Shown: positions 21,049 to 28,664 of the stretch, piece after piece | Position numbering within the stretch: the first letter of the stretch is position 1 | How the letters are laid out: each line of letters begins with the position of its first letter | Assembly: GCA_947089135.1 (NCBI GenBank) | Contig: CAMUJF010000026.1 | Span: 1 to 28,664 of the forward strand | DNA length: 28,664 nucleotides | Reading direction: 5' to 3' | Origin: an uncultured Clostridia bacterium | Lineage (GTDB): Bacteria > Bacillota > Clostridia > Oscillospirales > Ruminococcaceae | Made by a program: the position numbers and the translations under genes | Notes under the pieces: model-generated | The model's database searches: none | The model's input: the letters and a program-made list of their open reading frames with translations, nothing else | What the model was told of the DNA's origin: nothing

Positions 21049-21063
21049 ATTTTTTTGTATAAA
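21034..21063 (+). promoter_or_regulatory. Promoter of the XRE regulator gene
   Basis: CTGACA (21034-21039), 18 bases, TATAAA (21058-21063). It is weaker than the divergent promoter. The -35 lies in the right arm of the inverted repeat. Confidence 0.6.
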
Positions 21064-21090
21064 CGGTAGAATATATTCAGAGGTGATTTT

Positions 21091-21417
21091 ATGAATATTG
21101 ACTATAGGGAAGTAGGCCGCAGAATGTCGAAGCGGCGCAAGGAACTGGGTCTGAAGCAGTATCAGGTCTGCGAGATGATCGACGTAAACTATAAATATAT
21201 TTCAAATCTTGAAACCGGACGTTCCGCTCCGAGCCTTGACGTGATAATGAGGCTCTGCGAGGCGCTGCAAACTACCCCCGATTATTTTCTTATTGGCTCG
21301 GACAGGAGAGAGGCGGCTGTGTCCGATAAAACGCTTATCGAAAAAATAAACGGTCTTGACACTAAAAGCAAGGCTATCGTAAACGGAATGATAGATTTGC
21401 TCAACGATTACAGATAG
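21091..21417 (+). CDS. XRE-family helix-turn-helix transcription regulator
   Basis: A 108-residue cytosolic protein. The N-terminal domain (about 8-66) is a Cro/CI-type helix-turn-helix: RMSKRRKELGLKQYQVCEMI, then the recognition helix in YKYISNLETGRSAPSLDVIM, then LCEALQTTPDYFLIGSD. The short C-terminus (SDKTLIEKINGLDTKSKAIV, about 75-95) resembles the dimer or effector tail of SinR/ImmR-like proteins. Start ATG 21091 follows AGAGGTGA by 6 bases. It is divergent from the small membrane protein and probably represses both promoters through the inverted repeat, an inference from position. Its last 17 bases overlap the convergent flippase gene. Confidence 0.9.
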   Translation: MNIDYREVGRRMSKRRKELGLKQYQVCEMIDVNYKYISNLETGRSAPSLDVIMRLCEALQTTPDYFLIGSDRREAAVSDKTLIEKINGLDTKSKAIVNGMIDLLNDYR

Positions 21418-22948
21418 GCTTTGCGTAAGCAGGATTACGCTGCTTGTCACGGCAGAAAATACGTTTGTCAAGCTCGTACAGCATTATGAAAATAATTCCC
21501 GCTGTACAGAGATAAATTACCGTTTCAAAAAGTACGGAGGAGCAGACTATAAGCTTTGTCAGCGCAGATGTCAGTTGGCAGCAGAAAAAGCACATTGCAA
21601 AGGGTTTAATAATGTAGGTGAACGCCTCGAACCGTATATGCGCGGCATGAAATACAAATATTACGCGTACAATATTGCTGTATATATTGCTGGCATAGTA
21701 TGATATAAGTACTCCGGTGAAGCCGTAAAGATGCACAAAAACTATTACGCATACTATTCTTATCGCATACTCGCAGAGACTGTTTATCGTGGAGAAATTC
21801 TGTTTACCGAGACCCTTTATAATTCCCTCCAGAACTATTTCAAGGTAAATAAACGGCACAACGGGGAACATTTTTACAAGAGTTTCGCTTACAAGGCTGT
21901 CAGAGGGACACAGAAGCTGTCCGATGTTTTTTCCCATAACAAGGAGCATACCCGAAATGAAAAACGAGTACGCAAAGGCTCTTGTAAGGCTTTTCTTTAT
22001 AAGACTTTGCACCCTTTCGACGTTTTCTGAGGATTTAGCCCGTGCGATTTCTGATATAATAATGTTTGACAGACTTGTGAGGATAACCGCAGGATAGAAA
22101 ACGGTCGGAATTATCATTGCCTCGAACATACCGTATTCGCTCATGGCGCGCTCTGCGGAGGCGTTGTATTTCAGCAAAGCCACGGGCACAAGTGCTTCGT
22201 TCAGCGAGGACATAATCATCTGGACGTATCCTCCCGCTACGATTGGTAGCGAAAGCTTCAGATAGGAGGAAACTTTTTCTATTCGCGGCCGTCCGTTTGG
22301 CAATGCGGAAAAACGGCGGTATTCGGGCAGATATTTTACTATGTAGTATATAAAGCTTACGGTTTCTCCGATGAGTATCGAGACGGAGATAAGAATGTAA
22401 ACGCTCAGACCCCGGTCAAGCAGGAACACCACGCCTACAGTAAGTGATATCCATTTTGAAGCAAATTCTATGACATCCCCATTGCACGGAATGCGGACGT
22501 CGCGCATGGCATTAAAATACCCTCTTATGCAGGAACCGAATGCTGCCGGAGGCAGGGACAGGGCAATTATCCTGACCGATACTGCAAGCTCAGGCGCGGC
22601 GGAAACTCGGTCGGCAATGATACGGGCAAGTCCGAACGAAGCCAAAGCGAAAGCGGAGGAAAGTATCATGGCAAATCCAAGGGACAGCTTCATTATTTTT
22701 CGGACATTTCCGTTTCCCGCGCCTAATTCCTCCGAAACAAAGCGGCTGGTGGAGATAAAAATATTTCCGTTGGCAAGCACCATGATAAAGCTGAACAGCG
22801 AAGTAATAAGGGTCATTACCCCCACGGAGGCTGTTCCCAGCTTGTTTGATATAAAAATATTCAGCCAAAGCCCCAGTCCTTGTAAAATAATTGAGACTGC
22901 GGTAAGCCGCGCAGTGTCTTTGGCAATACGGTTCATAGAAATTTTCAA
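21401..22948 (-). CDS. Oligosaccharide/lipid II flippase family protein (SpoVB/MurJ-type MVF)
   Basis: A 515-residue membrane protein with about 14 hydrophobic segments and the polysaccharide-export/MVF pattern: LTAVSIILQGLGLWLNIFIS and LGTASVGVMTLITSLFSFI at the start, then ALSLPPAAFGSCIRGYFNAM, and FYPAVILTSLSNIIISEIAR. Clostridia have several such proteins (SpoVB, YtgP, Wzx). A role in moving lipid-linked wall or spore precursors fits the neighbouring wall genes but is not proven. Start: TTG 22948 has GAGGGA 7 bases upstream, while the in-frame ATG 22936 would be 18 bases away, so TTG is more likely. Its 3' end overlaps the XRE gene by 17 bases on the opposite strand, with no terminator visible. 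Confidence 0.87.
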   Translation of the reverse strand: MKISMNRIAKDTARLTAVSIILQGLGLWLNIFISNKLGTASVGVMTLITSLFSFIMVLANGNIFISTSRFVSEELGAGNGNVRKIMKLSLGFAMILSSAFALASFGLARIIADRVSAAPELAVSVRIIALSLPPAAFGSCIRGYFNAMRDVRIPCNGDVIEFASKWISLTVGVVFLLDRGLSVYILISVSILIGETVSFIYYIVKYLPEYRRFSALPNGRPRIEKVSSYLKLSLPIVAGGYVQMIMSSLNEALVPVALLKYNASAERAMSEYGMFEAMIIPTVFYPAVILTSLSNIIISEIARAKSSENVERVQSLIKKSLTRAFAYSFFISGMLLVMGKNIGQLLCPSDSLVSETLVKMFPVVPFIYLEIVLEGIIKGLGKQNFSTINSLCEYAIRIVCVIVFVHLYGFTGVLISYYASNIYSNIVRVIFVFHAAHIRFEAFTYIIKPFAMCFFCCQLTSALTKLIVCSSVLFETVIYLCTAGIIFIMLYELDKRIFCRDKQRNPAYAKPICNR

Positions 22949-23007
22949 CGTTTATCCCTCATTTCTTAGTAATAATTATGAAAATACTTAAATTTCTATG
23001 TCTTTTG

Positions 23008-23036
23008 TTGCTATTTTCGGAAAAATTGGATATAAT
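23008..23036 (+). promoter_or_regulatory. Promoter of the murD cluster
   Basis: TTGCTA (23008-23013), 17 bases, TATAAT (23031-23036). Transcription should start near 23043, which rules out the ATG at 23042 as an ordinary start and supports a start at 23066 or 23078. Confidence 0.72.
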
Positions 23037-23077
23037 AAGATATGTGCGCAAAAACAGAATTGGAGATGAACAACAGA

Positions 23078-24469
23078 ATGACAAAAGCCGAAAAGTTTTT
23101 TAACGAAATAAAGGATAAAAAAATCGCCTTTATCGGTATGGGCGTTACAAATAACGATGTCATAAGACTTTTCCTGAAAAAGGGGATAGACGTTACAGTC
23201 TGCGACCGAAAAGACAGAACCTCAGCGGGAGATATTGCTTCAGAGCTTGAGGCGGCGGGAGCAAGGCTTTCACTTGGCGAAAACTACCTTGACCATATAT
23301 ATGAAAGCGATATTGTTTTTCGTGCTCCGGGAGTGTACTGGAACATTCCCGAACTGAAAAAAGCACGGGATATGGGCGTGACTGTTACTTCCGAAATGGA
23401 GGTGTTTTTTGACCTGTGTCCATGTAAGCTGTACGCAATAACTGGTACCGACGGAAAAACAACAACGACAACTATAACGGCGGAAACTCTTGCGCGGAGC
23501 GGCAAGACCGTACATAAAGGCGGAAACATCGGCCGTGCGCTTCTGCCTATAATCGAGGAAATAAACGAAAGCGACGCCGCGGTTGTTGAACTTTCAAGCT
23601 TTCAGCTTATCAGTATGCGCAGGTCTCCCCACAGTGCGGCGATAACCAATATTTACCCCGACCACCTTAACGTTCACAGCTCAATGGAAGAGTATGTAAG
23701 CGCAAAGCTTAACATTTTGCTGCACCAGAACGCTTTCTCCCGCGCGGTCCTCAATATGGACAACGCCGATACCGAAAGGCTTTCGGAGTATGTCCGCGGC
23801 GACCTCTACAGGTTCAGCAGGACACAGATGCCGAAGCGCGGTTCTTTCCTGAACAGCGACGGCTGGCTCTGTTGGACAGACGGAAATTCCATCGAAAAAA
23901 TAGTTCATAAGGACGAAATAAAGATCCCCGGTCTGCACAATGTTGAAAATTATCTGACAGCTATATCTCTGCTGCACGGAGACGTTCCTAACGAAGCCTT
24001 TGCGGAGACTGCAAGGGAATTTGGCGGCGTGGAGCACCGCATAGAATTTGTCCGCGAACTGAACGGTGTAAAGTATTACAACGATAGTATTGCTACAAGC
24101 CCTGTAAGCGTTATCGCAGGTCTGAACGCTTTCGGAAGGAGAATAATTGTCATTGCGGGAGGCTCCGACAAAAAGCTTGACTACGGTCAGCTTGCAGAGC
24201 CGATAAACACCTATGTCAAGACGCTGGTGCTTCTGGGGGAGACTGCTGACAGTATTGAAGCAGCAGTTAAGGCGTATCCCCACTACAGCGCAGAAAAGTG
24301 CGGGATAATAAGGGTAAAGACCATGGAGGAAGCTGTAAAGACCGCACAGGAAAGTGCGCAGAACGGCGATGTTGTAACTCTTTCCCCTGCAAGCGCAAGC
24401 TTTGATATGTACAAAAATTTCGAGGAGCGGGGACGGCACTACAAGAGTATTGTCAATTCGCTGAAATAA
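23078..24469 (+). CDS. murD: UDP-N-acetylmuramoyl-L-alanine--D-glutamate ligase
   Basis: A 463-residue Mur ligase that adds D-glutamate to UDP-MurNAc-L-Ala. The N-terminal Rossmann part (KKIAFIGMGVTNNDVIRLFL) binds the UDP substrate, the ATP loop is ITGTDGKTTTTT (about 121-132, Asp in place of the usual Asn), then AAITNIYPDHLNVH, HNVENYLTAI, EHRIEFV and YNDSIATSP, and VIAGGSDKKLDYGQL in the C-terminal domain. Length is normal. The start is chosen at ATG 23078 with TTGGAG 12 bases upstream; ATG 23066 touches that site and ATG 23042 coincides with the expected transcription start. Its substrate D-Glu comes from the murI gene in this window. It heads a tightly spaced cluster of five genes. Confidence 0.94.
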   Translation: MTKAEKFFNEIKDKKIAFIGMGVTNNDVIRLFLKKGIDVTVCDRKDRTSAGDIASELEAAGARLSLGENYLDHIYESDIVFRAPGVYWNIPELKKARDMGVTVTSEMEVFFDLCPCKLYAITGTDGKTTTTTITAETLARSGKTVHKGGNIGRALLPIIEEINESDAAVVELSSFQLISMRRSPHSAAITNIYPDHLNVHSSMEEYVSAKLNILLHQNAFSRAVLNMDNADTERLSEYVRGDLYRFSRTQMPKRGSFLNSDGWLCWTDGNSIEKIVHKDEIKIPGLHNVENYLTAISLLHGDVPNEAFAETAREFGGVEHRIEFVRELNGVKYYNDSIATSPVSVIAGLNAFGRRIIVIAGGSDKKLDYGQLAEPINTYVKTLVLLGETADSIEAAVKAYPHYSAEKCGIIRVKTMEEAVKTAQESAQNGDVVTLSPASASFDMYKNFEERGRHYKSIVNSLK

Positions 24470-24489
24470 GAAAGGACGCTAACGCTGAA

Positions 24490-25503
24490 ATGGATTTAGA
24501 AAAAATTATAATGTCACTTGCGGACGCGAGGGGCGTTTCAGGGGACGAAACGAACGCCGCCGAGCTTGCGCTGTCCATGCTTAAAAACTATACGGACGAC
24601 TGTTTTATCAAAAACGGCAACGTTATCGGTCGGCTTGGGTGCAAAGGATCAAAGCCTCACATTCTGATAGACGCGCATATCGACCAGATAGGTTTTACGG
24701 TCACGCACATCACCGACGACGGATTCCTGAAAATAGCAGGCTGCGGAGGGATAGACCGCAGGCTGCTGCTTGCTCAGCCTGTTACAGTTCTTGCTAAGAA
24801 GCCGCTTAACGGAGTGATATGCGCTATACCGCCTCACCTTGAAACGGATGAAAGCAAGGTTCCTGAGATGGAGGACATATGCGTGGATGTGGGTCTTACT
24901 AAAGCCTGCGCGGAAGAACTTATTTCTCTCGGAGATAAAATTGTGTTTACGTCACATTGTGCAAAATTGCAGGGAGACAGGATAACAGGCGCAGCTTTGG
25001 ACGACCGATGTGGCGTGGCTGCTATTCTACGCGCCTTGGAGCTTGTAAGTGACAAACCTTTACACAGCGAGATAACCGTGATGTTTTCAACTCAGGAGGA
25101 GGTCGGCGAACGGGGTGCAAAGATAGGTGTATTTGATATTGAGCCAGATATTGCAATTGCTGTGGACGTAAGCTTTGCTTTAACAGCCGGCGATTCCGAA
25201 ATAAAATGCGGCGCTATGGGCGGAGGCTGTATGATAGGGTTTTCTCCTGTACTTGACAGGGAACTGTCTCAAACGTTTAAGACTATAGCCGAAAAGCGCT
25301 GTCTGCCCTATCAAATCGAGGTAATGAGCGGCACAACAGGTACTAATGCCGACAGGTTTTCGGTGAATAAAAGCGGCGTAAAGGCAGTTACCTTGTCGAT
25401 ACCGTTGAAGTATATGCACACACCGGTTGAGATAATATCTCTTTCCGATGTTGAAAATACGGCGCAGCTTATTGCCGCCTATATTACGGAGGTGTCGGCA
25501 TGA
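24490..25503 (+). CDS. M42-family metallo-aminopeptidase, copy 1
   Basis: A 337-residue protein of the M42 (glutamyl aminopeptidase / cellulase M / tetrahedral aminopeptidase) family, cytosolic with a two-metal site. Metal ligands and catalytic residues can be placed: H in IDAHIDQIGFTV, D in ALDDRCGVAA, the EE pair in FSTQEEVGERGA, D in AIAVDVSFA, and H in LKYMHTPVE. These enzymes trim short peptides as large tetrahedral complexes. ATG 24490 has GAAAGGA about 12 bases upstream, 20 bases after murD. It overlaps the next M42 gene by 4 bases (ATGA). The two copies differ widely, so they may form a hetero-oligomer. Confidence 0.93.
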   Translation: MDLEKIIMSLADARGVSGDETNAAELALSMLKNYTDDCFIKNGNVIGRLGCKGSKPHILIDAHIDQIGFTVTHITDDGFLKIAGCGGIDRRLLLAQPVTVLAKKPLNGVICAIPPHLETDESKVPEMEDICVDVGLTKACAEELISLGDKIVFTSHCAKLQGDRITGAALDDRCGVAAILRALELVSDKPLHSEITVMFSTQEEVGERGAKIGVFDIEPDIAIAVDVSFALTAGDSEIKCGAMGGGCMIGFSPVLDRELSQTFKTIAEKRCLPYQIEVMSGTTGTNADRFSVNKSGVKAVTLSIPLKYMHTPVEIISLSDVENTAQLIAAYITEVSA

Positions 25504-26522
25504 CTGTAGAACTGCTCAAAAAACTTTGCTTGGTTAACGGCGCGTCTGGAAACGAAAGCAGAGTCAGGGACTTTATCCTGTCCGAGATATCGGGATACTG
25601 CGAGTACCGCGTAGATCCTATCGGAAACATTATTGCCGAGAAGAAAGGTAAGTCCGTCGCCAAGAATAAGGTTATGGTTTCCGCCCACATGGACGAGGTG
25701 GGAATGGTCGTTACATCTGTCAAATCCGACGGGACGCTGACAGTCTCTCCCGTTGGAGGCATTGATCCCCGTGTTGCTGTCGGCAGACCAGTTTTTGTCG
25801 GAGACAGTGACATATACGGCGTTATCGGTGCAAAGGCAGTGCACAATCTGTCCGCTGACGAAAAAAAGACCGCACCGAAATTTGACGCGCTGTATGTTGA
25901 TATCGGAGCTGAGGACAAGGCAGCTGCCGAACAGCTTGTTGCTCCCGGAGATTTTGTACACTTTGCATCGGAATTTATTTCTTTCGGTGACGATTTTATC
26001 AAGGGCAAAGCAATAGACGACCGCTTCGGCTGTGCGGTCATGATAGATCTGATAAAGTCCGAATTGCCGTATGACTGCACGTTTACATTTGTAGTTCAGG
26101 AGGAAGTGGGACTTCGCGGTTCTCGGACTGCTGCTTTCAGCGTCGATCCCGATTTTGCAATAGTTCTTGAAGCCACAACTGCTGCGGATATTCCTCTTGC
26201 TTCGGGGGAAAAACGCTGCTGCGAGCTTGGCAGGGGAGCGGTGGTATCCTACATGGACCGCTCCACTATTTACGACAAGGAGCTGTATGGAATCTCGCGG
26301 GAGATCGCTTCAGAAAACGAAATTAAATGGCAGACCAAAACTATGGTCGCAGGAGGCAACGACAGCGGAGCAATCCATATCTCCCGCGGCGGAGTGCGTA
26401 CAATAGCCATTTCTGCACCGTGCCGATATCTGCATTCACCGTCCTGCGTGGTCAAGCTTTCCGATTTGGAGGACTGCGAAAGGCTTGCAGGGCTTATGCT
26501 CGAAAAGATGTGTATGATGTGA
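25500..26522 (+). CDS. M42-family metallo-aminopeptidase, copy 2
   Basis: A 340-residue second M42 protein. It shows H in VSAHMDEVGMVV, D in AIDDRFGCAVM, EE in VVQEEVGLRGS, Glu in FAIVLEATTAAD (where copy 1 has Asp), and H in CRYLHSPSC. All positions needed for a two-metal peptidase are filled, so both copies look active. Its start ATG 25500 overlaps the stop of copy 1 (ATGA), and its own stop overlaps the GTG of the next gene (GTGA), so three genes are read as a coupled series. Peptide recycling, for example from wall or protein turnover, is a reasonable guess. The substrate is not known. Confidence 0.93.
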   Translation: MTVELLKKLCLVNGASGNESRVRDFILSEISGYCEYRVDPIGNIIAEKKGKSVAKNKVMVSAHMDEVGMVVTSVKSDGTLTVSPVGGIDPRVAVGRPVFVGDSDIYGVIGAKAVHNLSADEKKTAPKFDALYVDIGAEDKAAAEQLVAPGDFVHFASEFISFGDDFIKGKAIDDRFGCAVMIDLIKSELPYDCTFTFVVQEEVGLRGSRTAAFSVDPDFAIVLEATTAADIPLASGEKRCCELGRGAVVSYMDRSTIYDKELYGISREIASENEIKWQTKTMVAGGNDSGAIHISRGGVRTIAISAPCRYLHSPSCVVKLSDLEDCERLAGLMLEKMCMM

Positions 26523-27229
26523 TAAAACAGATTTTTGACGTAACGCCGGAAATGGTTACCGATTCCTATTATGGCAGAAAAATTTTAGCGGCATTTTATG
26601 CCTACGGCGGAGATTACGATTTTTGCAGGTTCTATAGCTGCGGCAGCGGACTTATACACACCTACAACGCATGTATGGTTATAGACGGCGGTCCCGATAT
26701 TAATGAAGCGGAAATGTTTATACGCATGATAAAGCCGGTTGCTGTTGAAGCGAAAAGCAATGTAGCTTTACAACTTGGCTCAGCATATGAAAATGTGCAT
26801 AGAACGTTGTTTCGCGTAAAATCAGCAGAAAGCGGTATAATTCCTAATGCTGTAAAGGTAAATAGTTGTATAGATAAATGCTTTGCCGTACTGAAAGAAA
26901 GCTTTGATAAAATGATTTTTTATGATGATTGGTACGTGGATATATCCCACAGAATAAGGCATAATGTTTCAAAATTATATTGGTACGACAGTACTACGGT
27001 GACACAGCAGTTTAATATTAATGGATTTGTTTTCTTATCGCATATTGCCACCGCACCATATGCAAGAGGCAGGGGAACGGCAAGAAAGCTGCTTTGGCTG
27101 TTGGGTTCAGAAGCAGAAAGACGCGGCGAAAACGCGTACCTGTTTGCACTTGACCACAGACGCTCATTTTATGAAACGATAGGCTTTGAGTCTGTCGGTG
27201 AAGATATACTATACGAAATGAAAGGTTGA
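26519..27229 (+). CDS. GNAT-family acetyltransferase-like protein
   Basis: A 236-residue protein. The C-terminal part carries the GNAT core: LSHIATAPYARGRGTARKLL holds the acetyl-CoA loop (R-x-x-G-x-G/A), followed by NAYLFALDHRRSFYETIGFE. The N-terminal 100 residues (VIKQIFDVTPEMVTDSYYGR and YGGDYDFCRFYSCGSGLIHT) belong to no domain I recognise, so the acceptor may be unusual. The start is GTG 26519, whose GTGA overlaps the stop of the M42 gene. The frame opens further upstream only by running through the M42 gene, so that part is not taken. It stops 5 bases before the next start. The gene reads AT-richer than its neighbours by eye (not counted). Confidence 0.8.
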   Translation: MIKQIFDVTPEMVTDSYYGRKILAAFYAYGGDYDFCRFYSCGSGLIHTYNACMVIDGGPDINEAEMFIRMIKPVAVEAKSNVALQLGSAYENVHRTLFRVKSAESGIIPNAVKVNSCIDKCFAVLKESFDKMIFYDDWYVDISHRIRHNVSKLYWYDSTTVTQQFNINGFVFLSHIATAPYARGRGTARKLLWLLGSEAERRGENAYLFALDHRRSFYETIGFESVGEDILYEMKG

Positions 27230-27234
27230 TACTA

Positions 27235-28533
27235 ATGGCGGAAATTTTTGATCCTAAGCCCGTTGAGGAAAAGGGCTTTGAGATAGATGAAAGAATCATT
27301 AAGCTCGCTGAAAAGGCGGAGGAAAACTGTTCGGCGGTGTTTGCCGAGACAGACAGGATAGCACGCCTGAACGGCGAAAAGGTACTGAAAGCGTTTATAA
27401 ACAACAAGGTAAGCGCGGCTTGCATGACCGGTACTACCGGGTACGGCTACGGCGATGTGGGCAGAGATACGCTTGATAAGGTTTATGCCGACGTTTTCGG
27501 AGCGGAGGACGCTCTTGTACGGCACACTTTTGTTTCCGGTACTCACGCGCTTACCTGCGCGCTTTTCGGGATACTTAGAGCAGGTGACAAGCTTGTGAGC
27601 CTTACAGGCACGCCATATGACACGCTTGAAGAGGTCATTGGTTTGCGCGGAAGCGGAAACGGTTCTCTTAAAGACTTCGGCGTTCAGTACGATCAGGTTG
27701 ATCTTCTTCCTGACGGAAAGCCTGACGTAGGCGAGATATTTAAAAAGGTAAAGGATGCTAAGGTAGCTTACATACAGCGTTCGCGAGGATATTCTCTCAG
27801 ACCTACTCTTACGCTGAATGGAATTGCCGAAATAGTTAAGGCGGCTAAGGGGGCAAATCCTGATATTGTAGTAATGGTGGACAATTGCTACGGCGAATTT
27901 GTGGAAAGTAAAGAGCCTTTACAGTCTGGCGCGGATCTTATTATCGGTTCGCTCATAAAGAATCCGGGGGCTGGCATAGCCGAAACAGGTGGTTATATTG
28001 CCGGAAACAAAAAGCTTGTGGAGCAGTGTGCATATCGTCTTACCTGCGTAGGTATGGGCAAGGAAGTTGGCTGTACTCTAAATCAGAACAAGCTTATGTA
28101 TCAGGGGCTTTTCTTTGCTCCGGAGGTAGTCGCCAATGCTGTTAAGATCTCTGCATTTACATCTGAAATAATGACTTTGCTGGGATTTGAGTGTTTTCCA
28201 AAAAGGGACGACAAGCGCGGGGACATTATCACGGCGGTGCTGATGAAAAATGCGGCGAATCTTACTGCGTTCTGTCAGGGTATCCAGAAGGGTTCGCCTG
28301 TTGACAGCTTTGTTACGCCGGAGCCATGGGACATGCCCGGTTACGATTCCCAAGTAATCATGGCTGCCGGAGCGTTTAATATGGGTGCGTCGATAGAGCT
28401 TTCGGCAGATGCTCCTTTGCGCGAGCCGTTTGCTGCATTTGTTCAGGGAGGTTTGACTTATCCGACTGGCAGAATGGGAATACTTATCGCGCTTCAGGAA
28501 ATGTTTGACAGACATTGTTTGAGATTGTTTTAA
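27235..28533 (+). CDS. Methionine gamma-lyase-family PLP protein (former 'aluminium resistance' family)
   Basis: A 432-residue fold-type I PLP enzyme. Family marks are TGTTGYGYGDVGRDTLDKVYADVFGAEDALVR at the start, SGTHALTCALFGILRAGD, the aspartate in VMVDNCYGEFVE (D216), and the PLP lysine in GSLIKNPGAGIAE (K242). The C-terminus is GGLTYPTGRMGILIAL. Members are assigned to cysteine/methionine or related C-S lyases mostly by fold, and the true substrate is not settled. Start ATG 27235 has GAAAGG 10 bases upstream; the in-frame TTG 27226 is less likely. The gene follows the acetyltransferase by 5 bases and is the last of the murD cluster; I see no terminator after it. Confidence 0.9.
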   Translation: MAEIFDPKPVEEKGFEIDERIIKLAEKAEENCSAVFAETDRIARLNGEKVLKAFINNKVSAACMTGTTGYGYGDVGRDTLDKVYADVFGAEDALVRHTFVSGTHALTCALFGILRAGDKLVSLTGTPYDTLEEVIGLRGSGNGSLKDFGVQYDQVDLLPDGKPDVGEIFKKVKDAKVAYIQRSRGYSLRPTLTLNGIAEIVKAAKGANPDIVVMVDNCYGEFVESKEPLQSGADLIIGSLIKNPGAGIAETGGYIAGNKKLVEQCAYRLTCVGMGKEVGCTLNQNKLMYQGLFFAPEVVANAVKISAFTSEIMTLLGFECFPKRDDKRGDIITAVLMKNAANLTAFCQGIQKGSPVDSFVTPEPWDMPGYDSQVIMAAGAFNMGASIELSADAPLREPFAAFVQGGLTYPTGRMGILIALQEMFDRHCLRLF

Positions 28534-28578
28534 TAAAAACCCTCCAAGCTTTTTGAACCGAACCAGTAAAAACGTACA

Positions 28579-28607
28579 GTGACAAAAACCACCTCCTATG
28601 GTATAAT
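28579..28607 (+). promoter_or_regulatory. Promoter facing out of the window
   Basis: GTGACA (28579-28584), 17 bases, TATAAT (28602-28607). It lies in the 131-base stretch after the last gene, and the transcript would run past the right edge. Nothing else can be identified there. Confidence 0.6.
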
Positions 28608-28664
28608 AAATAGCCTTGAGCAAAACCACACAAACGCAATAAACAAGCTGATTTGCAAGACATA

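Noticed and set aside
28078..28629. 183-codon minus-strand frame at the right end
   Set aside because: It overlaps almost wholly with the PLP-family gene, has no domain and reads like an antisense shadow.

Overview
The window looks like a chromosomal segment from a member of the Clostridia, most likely Oscillospiraceae/Ruminococcus-like. This is inferred from the gene families (a DUF1934 gene next to argS, an NfnAB pair, a clostridial SpoIIQ-like LytM protein, paired M42 peptidases with a methionine gamma-lyase-family protein) and from many SigA-type promoters (TTGaca-17-TATAAT) with purine-rich ribosome binding sites. No species can be named from the sequence alone.

Layout. (1) Positions 1-2940 are decayed accessory DNA. 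It holds a pseudogenised amidoligase (large internal deletion plus an amber codon), a gamma-glutamylcyclotransferase gene cut by an IS256-family element, that element with an internal deletion, and 3' remnants of two other DDE insertion sequences, all piled up on the 3' side of a tRNA-Ser(CGA). (2) At 3095-5986 there are divergent genes for a beta-lactamase-fold lipoprotein and a MATE transporter. (3) At 6243-9351 there is a minus-strand operon SDR - nfnA - nfnB with a perfect consensus promoter and a terminator. It is preceded by a nuclease-like unknown protein (9468-10226) and a 49-residue Asn/Gln-rich mini-protein (10335-10484), each with its own signals. (4) At 10613-12852 there are malQ and an HD phosphohydrolase, then an amidase-SH3 protein (13145-13885).

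(5) At 14046-19492 there is a plus-strand cluster ddl - murI - DUF1934 - argS - zinc-ribbon membrane protein - small membrane protein, followed by a SpoIIQ-like LytM protein (19571-20353) whose ribosome binding site can be hidden in a hairpin. (6) At 20415-22948 a small membrane protein and an XRE regulator share a divergent control region with a large inverted repeat, followed by an oligosaccharide-flippase/SpoVB-type gene. (7) At 23078-28533 there is a tightly coupled cluster murD - M42 - M42 - GNAT - methionine gamma-lyase-family protein. A strong outward promoter lies at the right edge.

Taken together, the region serves cell-wall precursor synthesis (D-Ala-D-Ala, D-Glu, MurD, a candidate lipid-linked flippase), redox balance (NfnAB) and glycogen/maltodextrin use (malQ). 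The least explained parts are the Asn/Gln-rich mini-protein, the nuclease-like protein, the XRE/membrane-protein switch region and the zinc-ribbon membrane pair after argS. I see no CRISPR array, rRNA or intact mobile element.
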